From Prinia subflava (lineage: Eukaryota > Chordata > Aves > Passeriformes > Cisticolidae), in assembly GCF_021018805.1 (NCBI RefSeq), contig NC_086248.1, positions 98,727,239 to 98,791,238 on the forward strand: a DNA stretch of 64,000 bases. Direction: 5' to 3'. The first letter of the stretch is position 1. Every line of letters starts with the position of its first letter. The notes under the pieces are model-generated. The model searched no databases. It was not told the origin of the DNA and saw only the letters and a list, made by a program, of their open reading frames with translations. Positions 28,262-41,611 of the stretch are shown here, one piece after another. The translations under genes were made by a program, and so were the position numbers.

Positions 28262-29430
28262 CGCAGAGTGGTTGAGGTTGGAAGGAACCCCTGAGACTTA
28301 AGTAGTCCAACTTCCCTTCTTGATGCAGGGTGAGCTAAAGCAGGTTACCCAGAGCTATATCCACTCCTATTTTAAATATCTGGTAATAGAGACTCCATAA
28401 GATTTCTGGGCAACTTGTTCCAGTGTTCAGTCACTCCTAAAGCACGCAAGCTGTCTCTTGTGTTTTAATGGGATTTCTGGTCTTTCAGTCCAAGAAAAGT
28501 GCTTTGTGCTTCCCTGTTGTCCTTTTGTTGGATACCCCGTCCAAATCTGTCTCCTTTTAATTCACCCATAACATATCAACACTGATAAGATCATTCCTGA
28601 GCCTCCTCTTCTCCAGGCTAAGCAATCCCAAATGTCTCAGCCTCCTCTTATGTGTCAGATCCTCCAGTCCCTAAATCATCTCTGTGGCTGCTTGCTGGAC
28701 TCACTTCTGCAAATCATGTCTGTCTTGTGCTGGAAAGTACTGCACTGGACCCCGTTCTCCAGAAGTGTCTCTCCGGTGCTGAATAGAGAGGAGGATTTGA
28801 GGCCCCTTTGATCTGTAGTTCCCAGTGCAGCCCAGGAAACTGTTGGCCTTTCTTGTTACTGGAGACACGTTTCTAGCATAGGCTCAGTATTTTGTACACC
28901 AGGACTCACAGGTTGTCTTCTACAAAGCCAATTTCTGGCCTGTGCTGAAGCAGGAGGTTGTTCCTCCACAGAGGCAGGGCTTTGCATTTCTTTTTCTTGA
29001 ACTTCATAAGGTTCCCGTTGACCCAAATTTCCAGCCTGTGAAGACGTCTCTCAGTGGCAATCCTGTGTATCAATTGCTTCTCCCAGTCTTGCTGGAAGCT
29101 TGTTGATGGTGTAGCCTGTCCCATGGTCCAGGTCATTAATGAGGACAGGAAACACTACAAGACCAGAGGTGTACCCCTAGTGACTGGTTTCCAGTTGATG
29201 ATGACCCTCGTAGCCAGTTCACCTCACTGCCCACTCACAGTCTGTGCTTCCATCAGTCAGTGGCGACGGGACAGGAGACAGCACTGAAAACCTTATCAAA
29301 GTCGAGGTAAGTGACATCCACTGCTCTCCTCCTCGAGCAAGCCTATCAGCACAGAAACCAGGCTGGTGAACCACACTTCACTGTCAGGCTGGTGAAGTGT
29401 GAATCTAGGATGAGGAGGTTCCATACATGG
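28262..29430 (-). mobile_element. CR1 LINE, about 1.2 kb, antisense, eroded ORF2 end plus 3' tail
   Basis: Read on the minus strand, this begins in the CR1 reverse-transcriptase domain: CTTTGATAAGG corresponds to the FDK/FDT-V-S region, and GGTGTACCCC is followed by AATGACCTGGACCATGG. It continues through RLEIWVNGNLMKFKKKKCKA and the WRNN segment (minus-strand residues around 28960-29040). It then passes a KKGQQF region and TTGCTTAGCCTGGAGAAGAGG, and ends in the 3' tail GGTTCCTTCCAACCTCAACC at the 28262 side. Several frameshifts and stops break the ORF, so this is an old, dead copy. It is 5'-truncated; the 5' boundary near 29430 is uncertain because similarity fades beyond the inverted repeat at 29372-29401. 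Confidence 0.9.
29372..29401. repeat. 10-bp inverted repeat with 10-nt loop
   Basis: CACACTTCAC (29372-29381) and GTGAAGTGTG (29392-29401) are exact reverse complements. They lie at the 5' edge of the antisense CR1, next to a repeated CAGGCTGGTGAA segment. Confidence 0.8.
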
Positions 29431-32702
<3,272 letters not shown>

Positions 32703-32875
32703 TAGCACTTTGATGCCTTTTTGGAGAGAAGCACTGTTGTTGACTGCTGCAGACACACAGAAGGAAAGGTTCTTGTGAAATAAATAATTTAAATTTAAAA
32801 AAAAATAAGGTCTCTCTTAGGGAAGGATTTTTTTCAGTGTTGCCTTAAAACTTTCCTTCAAGAAGTTAAAAACAA

Positions 32876-32908
32876 GTTTGGGGTTTTTTGTTTTGTTTGG
32901 GGTTTTTT
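32876..32908 (+). repeat. ALK: G/T-only duplicated tract downstream of the ALK exon
   Basis: Two copies of GTTTGGGGTTTTTT begin at 32876 and 32895, joined by GTTTT, giving 33 nt of only G and T about 200 bp into the intron. It is a simple-sequence duplication. A role in splicing would be speculation. Confidence 0.7.
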
Positions 32909-34380
32909 CTCATTTGGAAAGAATAACTATGAAAATTTAATTTTGGGAGAAAAGAAGCAGTACTCATCCTGGCTTGCCAGATGCATATCCTGACAACTTC
33001 ACTTTTCTGCAGCAGAAAGTAGAACAGATGAGGGGTTCCTCAACAGACATCTTGCAAGCCACCTTTTTTTTTATGTTCGTGGTTACAAATTTCAGGGTTG
33101 TTTTCCAAACAACTGTGGAAAACTTGTTTCTAATAAAGTATGTCTTTATTTGGCAATGCTCCAAAGTGGTTACTGCTGAGCAGCCCCTAATAGCTGTATG
33201 TAATGTGTGGAATCTTAATAATGGGCAACCTAAGTGGGGGTTACTTTTTTAAATACAAGCTATGTAATCAATCCAAGTATGTAAATTCAGTGCTCTGTGC
33301 CAGAAGCAGCTGCATATTAGTTCTACCAGTTTTATGGACTCTGTGAATCATACTGAAATCTTTAGGTGGCATGCCAGTGAAGAATATTACTACTTATAGC
33401 TCTTAACACATTACTTTTTGTCCATTTTATTTATTTGGAGTAGTGCTGAGTTGAGCTGCATGTCCTTCTTTTCAACCTCTCTAGGACAGGGAAATGTGCT
33501 GCAGAACATACATTATTTTGGTCATTTACCTTGCTCTCCACAAAGCCCAGTTGTATTAAAGGATTTATTGCACTGTTTGTACATAAAGGTGCTCTCTGAG
33601 CTCCAGCAAGGAGCAGCCTGACATTGTGCTGGAAGCAAAGGCGTGTTCAGACAGAAGGTGCCTGTTCTGCTGCTGCTGTAAGGACACAAGTCATCCACAG
33701 GGCTTTGGGAGTTCGGTGCAAGACTGTGGGCACAGGAGTTCCTCTCTTGGGAGTGCTCAAGGGCGAGCTGAGGTGCCGGACTGTGAGCTCTGACCAGCAC
33801 CAAGCACTGCTGTGCAGATGACGGATGTCGAGTGCTGAGGACGTTAAGATACATCCTGAGCAAAAGAAGGAACAAATCCCCCATTTTGCCTGCAGATCTG
33901 TAGCAAACAGCTACTCCTCTGCCCTGCTTATAGGACACAGTGTAAGAACAATACCACCAGAGAACAAAACCGCTTGTTCTCTTGTTTTCATTTGGTTTAG
34001 GTCACTAAGCCTTCTGTGCACAGCTGAAGATGTGGCAGTGTACTTTTACGAGAAAAGAGGTGGTGATGAGCAGCTGAGGGGGACACCTTAAAGCTTGGAG
34101 AAAATAGGGAAAGCAATAAGAAAAGATTAATCTAAATCTAATTTTTCTGCAGCTGTTAGAAGCCTTTGGGCAGCTTAGCTAGTTGGATAACTTAATGCCA
34201 CTGAAGCACATAAAACATGGGTGAATTTGAGAAAGAAACATCTGAGAAATAGAAACATGCCTTCAGCCTGATTTTTCTAAGCCTTTTGAAGACCATAAAC
34301 ACAATTTAACAATAAATTAAGGTGTACATACAGTCTCAGGAAGTTAGGCTACCATTTCCATAGGCACAGATCTAGAAAGA
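32909..34380 (+). other. ALK: Intron 5 spacer between exon and first CR1
   Basis: No gene was recognised. A 138-codon minus-strand ORF at 33522-33938 and overlapping plus-strand ORFs have no recognisable domain, signal or splice context. Confidence 0.55.
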
Positions 34381-34585
34381 ATCACAGAATATGCTGAGTT
34401 GGAAGGGGCCTGTCAGGATCATTGAGTTCAAATCCCAGACCTGCACAGGACACCGTAAGAGTCACATCACATGCCCAAGAGTATTGTCCAAACCCTTCTT
34501 GAACTTTGTCAGGCTTGGTGCTGTGACCACTTCCTGTTCCAGTGCCCAGCCACCCTATGGATGGAAAACAAGGGCTTGAAGAAGG
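34381..34585 (-). mobile_element. CR1 LINE 3' end, antisense, same subfamily as the 16.5-kb copy
   Basis: The stretch starts with ATCACAGAATATGCTGAGTTGG, the reverse complement of a CR1 3' end, and runs through the CCAAGAGTATTGTCCAAACC, CTTGAACTTTGTCAGGC and CAGTGCCCAGCCACCCT segments. Its reverse complement aligns closely, by eye, with about 16900-17080 of the sense copy. A 12-nt segment in that copy is missing here. Only the last ~200 bp of the element are present. Confidence 0.93.
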
Positions 34586-36350
34586 TCAGAGTTTGAGGTT
34601 GGAATTGCCTTTTGCATGTTGATGATTTCATTTTTTTGAGTTCCTTACTCATAGAAAAGATTTTGCATAGAAAAAAAATTGCATCTGATCTGAAAAAATA
34701 ACAGTTTATATGAGATTGAATGGGAAATTAAAATTGAAAACTTAAGTAGATTCTGATGGCAATAAAATTCTGCATTTTTAAAAAATTCAAAATTTAAAAA
34801 TTCTCATTAATTGCCACTTGAATATCTTCACATTTCCCAATTCCTATAATAGAAGGAAAGCTCTTGCAATGTTTTCTCAGCCTTAGGATTTGAATCTGAT
34901 CAGAGAGCCCCTACAGTCAATACAAACACTGCTTGTACTTCTATAGGTTTTGTCTCAGGACAGCTAACAGGTAGCATTGCCTCGACTGCTATAACCAATT
35001 GACTTTCAATTACTGACTTAAATTTGAGGCAAATTGTGTTTGTCAGTGTGTAAAACCTAAGCTATTGATTGTCTAATTCTCTTTCTTACAACTTACTATT
35101 TAAATAAGTGTAGAAGCCAAAGGAAAAAAATATGAATTGCAGAGGAGTAATATATTAATTTAATAACATCAGTTAAGAAATGTTACTTATACAAGTAAAG
35201 TAATTGTGTGTAATTGCTTATACAGTGGCATTTTATAGTTGATGCTAATTTCTAGTCATAAAAATAGACTGCATTTCCTAAGTAATGTATTGACTTATTT
35301 ATGGTATTTAATGGGTTTCTTACTGATTTTTATTGCATTTGTCAATTAATTAATTTGCCAACTTATTTCCAAAAATCTTGTTTAAAGTACTTATTAGTAG
35401 GCACAAGTAAATGACAAGACATTCTTTTACTTAGCAATGTTCGATTTACCAATTCAAAGTAAATTTTTACCTAAGGGGCGTGGAGACCAAATGCTTCTGA
35501 AATGTCTTAAAGGTTTAATGATGCTCCAGGGCTGTTAAAAGCAGTTATTTCAGACACTCAGCCTGTCCAAGAGGAAGCACTTAGCTTTCAAGTTTTCAAG
35601 CTCCGTAAGCAACATAAAAACCATTTATTTTGGAGAGGGGAGAGACCGTGTGTTGTTGATTAAGTTAATGCTTCTGTCCACTCAGCAATAGCTTTTTATC
35701 AGTAGATACTGAAAGCACAGAGAAACACACATTACCTTTGGAGCAGGTAGGCATTTAGTTCTGTAATGATCTGATGACTGTAATTTGTATGCAAATTTCT
35801 GAAAGTTGGAGTTAAGGCTGTACTAAAGGCTAAATTCTACTAAAATCTTTGATCTAAAGCACCGGACCTTTCAGGAAAGGAAAAAATTTGAAAATCAGGA
35901 AGTGATTTCACTGAAAGAAGAGATAGCAAAGGATGACTAAAAATACAGACCTACAATGTGTCTGAAGAAATATGACCAACTGCCAGATAGAATTTTTCAT
36001 GATTCCACTTGATAAATATTCTAGCAACAGATTTATGAATCAGTTGCAGGAGATCAATAAGGGTTTCTCCAGACAGGATTGCTTATGCATCTGAATCATT
36101 ACTAAAATGATGTTTCTGTGCATTCGGATAAAACCTGGATATGTATCATTTCAGTTTTCCCACATGCTTTCTTTTTGCAGTTTGTCTTATAAATTAATTC
36201 GATGACAGGATGTTGTGGTTAGCTGAACTTAATGAAATACCAGTGAGCCCCTTTTCAAAATGAGTTCTTGATGCTTCCTGTTGGAAAATTGCCTAGAAAA
36301 GTTAACCTCTTCCAGCAGAAAACTGAGATTATATCAGTGTATGAGAGAGA
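34586..36350 (+). other. ALK: Very AT-rich intron 5 segment
   Basis: No gene was recognised, and there is hardly any open frame. The stretch is conspicuously AT-rich with several TAATTA/AATTAATT motifs, including AATTAATTAATT at 35344-35355, and few CpG. Confidence 0.55.
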
Positions 36351-36560
36351 ATCACAGAACAGGCCAGGTTGGAAGGAATCTCAAAAGAGCATCTGGCCTA
36401 GCCTTTTGTATGGAAGGGAATCTAGGTGAGATTATTTAGAACCCTGAAGAGCTGCATCTTGAAAACCTCCAGTGATGGGGTCTCTGCTACATTCCTGGGG
36501 AGTTGCTCCAGCCCCACTGCATCCTCTCACTGTAAAAATAATTAAAAGTATATTTCAAAT
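36351..36560 (-). mobile_element. CR1 LINE 3' end, antisense
   Basis: ATCACAGAACAGGCCAGGTTGGAAGGAA marks the element's 3' terminus on the minus strand. It is followed by a CATCTTGAAAACCTCCAGTG segment, TTGCTCCAGCCCCACTGC and TCACTGTAAAAATAATTAAA, the expected order for a CR1 tail. It is diverged, and only about 200 bp remain. Confidence 0.88.
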
Positions 36561-38997
36561 GGAAGTCCCACATGACACACAGCTCATTTACATGTTAATA
36601 ATTAACTTAAAAAAAAAAAGTATAAGATTTGAGTAATTTTCATTTGGGTAGAATTGCAAGATATCTACAGAAGTTTTATTAAACCACTAGATTAATTGTG
36701 AGAATGGTTTGTGTTTCATTATTTGCTTGGTTGTATTTATGGGATGGAGGAGAGAAGGTATGAACCTTTAGTAGAATCAACCATTTCATCTTGTATGGTC
36801 TGGAGATCCACCTCTGTCTAGAAGTTCAGGGGAACAGGTGAACAGAACAATGAGCAGTCAGTGCTTTGTCATTGTTATAAAACTGAAAAATAAATGCAAT
36901 TTAAAAAATTTCAGAAGCAGCTGTCTCTATCAGAAGTTTAGGATTAACATTTACCATAATATTACTTGGTCTATCCTGGTATTTTTTGTGTAAAAGAAGC
37001 CAGATAATTCCCTTTGGCATTAACGCCATGGTTAAGAACCAAGCCAGAGAAAAGGTCCAGGGCTAATTGAAACCAGGAGGATTATTCAGTATGTTGGTAT
37101 TATGATTCTTAATTTAAACAAATAAAGGTGGATTGGTTGCATTTTCCGTCTAGTGGCCAATGCTGTTTATCAGCTGGTGTGGTTTTCCTCTGGGTCTAAT
37201 TTCGCTAAGTAGGCATTTGGAAAACCCTTACTATTTTAAGAATATTTGCTTCCAAATGTTTTGGTGACCACTGTCTTCCCTATTCACCTCTGCTCCCTCA
37301 CGAGCTATGACTGCTTGTTCTGACTTCAGCTTGTGTGCCAAAAACGATCTCTAACCTGCTTGTGTTTTAATCCTGTAGGGCTCTTGTGTTGGAGAAAATA
37401 CTGCTTTGCAGATGAGGGTGGTGGCTGTAGTGAAGTTAAATCATTTTAAAGTCATTCTAAAGTGAAAGTTATTTCACTTGTGGTTTGGGCCAATTTAAGT
37501 AAAATAAATTTAATGAACTTGTTACGGGGCTTATCTTTGTTTTCACTTTCATCTTTTGAAAATGAAGTTATTGTAACGCTAGGAATAAAAAAAATTAAGC
37601 AAATTTGGTTTTAATATTGCTTCCAGAAGAGGCACAGTAACTCAATTAGTGGTAGAGTAGCTTCTTGCAGTGATGAATTAGTGATTATGCATTTCTGTAA
37701 CTGGCTGTGAACACCTACTTCTTACAGAGCCAGATTTAGACAGTGGTGATTACGTTGAATAATTTAATCTATTTAGAACCTTCGTGTGCTCATCAAAGGA
37801 GCAGCATGGGGGAAGCAAACCTGAATATCTAGAGAATTTGGGTTTCATAGGTCTGCCATGCCAGTTTGGTGACAAATGGGACAGAATGTCCTGGTTTTTA
37901 TTTAGTAATAAACTGTCCATATATTTGGAGTTGTAAAATAGAGAGTAGGGAGATATAAAGAAATGTTTTAGGTGGTGTAATAATGCACTTAAACTCATCT
38001 TCAATAGATGTTTTCATGCAAAAGGCAGAAAGGCTTGAATCTGCCACAGCAGCTCCAAATAGGTGTGCCTTACCAGAGTGGGCAGGTTCATCCTCTCTAA
38101 CTCAAGAAGGTTAGGTGACTTGGATTAAGAAACAGGATTGAGAAATCTCAGCCTTTAAAATCCAAAGCCTTACTGGTCTGAAGAGAAAGACCTGTTCGTA
38201 AGAAGTACTAGGATCTGCTCAAGAGACTTTGCAAATGTTGGCACTTGTGGGTCTTAAGTACTTTTTAACACCTTGAAGAATTGGCCAATACATTATATTT
38301 TTAATGCTGTATATGATTTTTATCCTGACCTTCTCCTTTAATTAAGGCTTATTTCAACAGGGGAGCCATTGATTCAGTGAAAGAAAATGAACTCTGTAAT
38401 CTGCTTTCCCCAAATTGAACTTATTTTTATTACTATTAATTGCTGCCACTTACTTCTTGTGATGGTTTAACTGCTTGGATTTATTGAAACAATCATAGGA
38501 TTTGCTATTATCACTTGAGAAATGGGAAGGACAATGATGATTTACAGATGACCCAATGATTTTAAGCTGGTATTACTCCAGATTCAAAGATTTATGCAAT
38601 CTGACTCCACTGTATAAGTAGATGACAATCTCACTTTCCTTTTTCTCTGCATGGTAAACCCCAAAACACTGCTAGTCTGTAAGAGGGCATCCTTGTAGAC
38701 TGCTAGCCTGTAACATGGAGATCCTTGATTTTGCAAAAGAGAGTCAGGGATAGTTTTGCTGAGTTTTGGGTTACATCCATGAAGTTCCCCATTAGCTGTA
38801 GGAAAGTTTTGTTAGTTCAAATAGGACTGATGTTTGGGATTAAGACCCAACTATGCAACTTGATTCATGTTTGTGAAGAATTGCAGTGGCCTTTGTGAAG
38901 AACTGAGAGACAGTGGGGAAGCTCAGAGAGTCAGAACAGAACAGGGAGATGATCGAGCAGAAAGGAAATGAGTCGGACTGAGTCAGCAAAAGAAGAG
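36561..38997 (+). other. ALK: Intron 5 spacer between CR1 copies
   Basis: No gene was recognised. The stretch is AT-rich, and the only ORF track of note (37750-38004, minus, 84 codons) is featureless. Confidence 0.55.
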
Positions 38998-39312
38998 AAA
39001 CAGAATCCCATAATGGTCTGGGTGGAAGGGACCTTAAAGATCATCTCATTTCAACCCCCCTGCCATGGAGAAGGATACTTCCCACTAGACCAGTTACTCA
39101 AGGCCATCTTGGCCTTGAACACTTCCAGGGATGGGGCAACCACAGCTTCTCTGGGCAACTTGTGCTAGTGTCTCACCATAGTGAAGAATTTCTTCCTAAT
39201 ATTCTATCTGAACATCCTCTCTCTCAGTTTGAAGCCATTCTCTCTTGTTCTGTCATGGTATGCTCCTGTGAAAAGTGCCTGTCCACCTTTCTTGTAGGAT
39301 CCCTTCAGGTAA
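38998..39312 (-). mobile_element. CR1 LINE 3' end, antisense
   Basis: From 38998 the stretch reads ACAGAATCCCATAATGGTCT, then GGTGGAAGGGACCTTAAAGATCATCT, the reverse complement of the canonical CR1 end. CAACCCCCCTGCCATGG, the CTTGAACACTTCCAGGGATGGGG segment, CTCTGGGCAACTTGTGC, GAAGAATTTCTTCCTAATAT and GTAGGATCCCTTCAGGTA follow in the expected order. This is the least diverged CR1 tail in the window by eye. It is 5'-truncated after about 315 bp. Confidence 0.95.
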
Positions 39313-41499
39313 CAGAGAGAGGGAGACATATGAGGGAGAGATGGTGATAAACCGCTAATGCTGAAAACAAATGACCAGATATCAGCCAGGGATAATTGAT
39401 CTAGATGGTGGAAATGATTAAAAAGTTTGACCAGTTAGAAAGTGATTGGAAGAAACATTTACAATCCAATTAATTAACTGGAGCAATCAAGCTTAATCAG
39501 ATAGTCACTCAGTCAACCAGACTGAACTAACTAGGTGGATAATCTGTTGAACCGGCAAAGAAACCAAGTGAGGGAAATGCAGTGAATTGTCAAAAATTAA
39601 TGAAATGCACAAGAATTAATCTATTAACATTTAAAATTATCAAAAGCAAAGATAATATGTAGGATGCTCAGATGGAAACTAGTCCCTTTTTGTGGCACTT
39701 CTCACCAGAGCCTCCGAGGCAAAAAAGGTTTTGGAAGATGAAGGATGAGAAGATGGCACAATAAGGAAAGAAGATATTCTGTGCTTGCTTGAAAATGTAA
39801 TAATGCCAACAGCAAGAATCTTACTTTTTTAAAGCTTGCTTAAGTGTCACACATACAAATAGTGGGTACTGAGGTGGTTAGCATTTCTCTGTAGTAGTGC
39901 AATGCATACAAGATTGAAAAAAAAGGTTTAATTCCTCCTGTTTCTTCACAGGGTAGAGTCCTTCAGATTTTGGCTGAGGGCACTTCTATAACTCAGGGCT
40001 TATCCTCTGAAATGTTCAAGCCCAGCTTGATTTCTGTGTCTGAGAGGTCTCACTGTAAATCTGCCCCAGTCATGCTATAAGACTCTGTCCAGCTCTTCCC
40101 TTTTTTTGTCCAAAGCCTTCCCCTTTCTGGCTTAGGAGTCCTGCTTGCTTTATCCTGCTGTTCTGTTTCTGCCAGGTCTACTGCAGTCAGCTGTCGGCGC
40201 AAACCAGTTGCTAAATCAACCCACATTTTTTTGGGTTTTTTTTACAATCCTGCACTGTACCCAACTGTACCTTGGTGCCAACACTGATGGACACAGTGAC
40301 ACTCTGCAATAGAACAACTGAAACCAAAAAGCCTTGACCTTGTAACTCCAAATTAAATCCATAAGCCCTAAATAGAAATGACAACTGAATAAAACTACTG
40401 AATTAGGGGTTTTGTCCCCTGAAAAGTTAAAGAATCTGTAAATGGGGACTGAAGCTTTCTGAAAAGCAGTGTGTGCCCTTTCAACAAATGAAAGTCCTTT
40501 ATGCTGTATTTGGAAACTCACAACCAGTGGCTGCCCGTCAGAGTCGCAGTCAGTATCATTAAACCTGTATGTTGCAATTCTTTTACTCTGAAGTTGTGAG
40601 AAATGTGGGGAGGGAAAGGAATGTTTAAAAGCTGCCAAGTGACTTAGGAGCACAAATTAATGGGACCCACACTCCTTAGTCCCCTAGGAGTTCTCAAAAA
40701 TGCCATCATTACTGCCTGGCACCAAGGCATGCCTTCCATCATGAGGATGAGAAAGGAGGCAGTTTTACCAAGTGCCTCCATAAATGAGGTGTACAGAGCT
40801 TTTATGAATTGAGCCTTTGAAAGCCCTGCTAGGAAGGCTTATTGATCCAGAAGTCACACATGGATGGCAAGATCTTAAATTGCAGTCAGTTTTTATTACA
40901 TGAAAGAAATTTTAAGAACGTACCTTTTCCCCTCCCTCCCTTTTTAAAATTACTGCCTGCTGAAGTTTTCTATAACTGGGAGGTTGCAAGCAATTAAATG
41001 AGTCAGCTGGATCCTGGGTCCAATTCCAGACTGAAGTGTACTGCTCGTGGAACATGATTGATGGAGTATCAGTGAATTTGTAAGCATAGGATGAGGTTTG
41101 GAAGTGTTTTTCAGATCTACAAGGAAATATAATTTAGTCAACTCTGTAAGAAACATTTATCATGTTCCAAAAATATCATCAGTGGTAGATCTTTGATTTG
41201 ATGTGAATACAGATGAACAATGCAGCTATTTGGACCTGAAAACTTTGAGTGTTGAGAAGCAATCTGTCTGGTTCTGTGAGATGATGAGTTGTGCCATACT
41301 GAGATCTAAGATATTTTGGTGGAATTGTGTGCACCATAATCCAGAGTAAACGATTTCTTAGAGACTGCAGAATATTCCCTGCGCTTAAGCCCAAATGATA
41401 GACTGGATTTTTAAAACATCATTTAGAGCTGTAAGCAGCAACTGCATAAATCCAGCACCAGGTTATGTAGTACATTAAAAAAAAGAAACAACATTAAAT

Positions 41500-41611
41500 A
41501 AAAAAAAAACCAAAACAAACAAACAAACCCCCCCCAAAAAAAAACCCCAAACAAACAAAAAAAACCACAAACAAACAAAACAAAACAAAAAAACCCACAC
41601 AAACACCAACC
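41500..41611 (+). repeat. 112-nt A/C-only simple tract, (CAAA)n-like
   Basis: Every base in this stretch is A or C on the + strand. It mixes AAAC/CAAA units with one run of eight C and several A-runs. The complementary strand is pure T/G and produces a spurious Phe/Val/Gly-rich ORF. Confidence 0.9.

Noticed and set aside
33522..33938. 138-codon minus-strand ORF with overlapping plus-strand ORFs
   Set aside because: Open frames on both strands reflect locally higher GC and few stops. Nothing resembles a known protein.
40216..40653. 145-codon minus-strand ORF
   Set aside because: No recognisable family, no codon-usage or motif support, and it starts and ends in plain intronic sequence.
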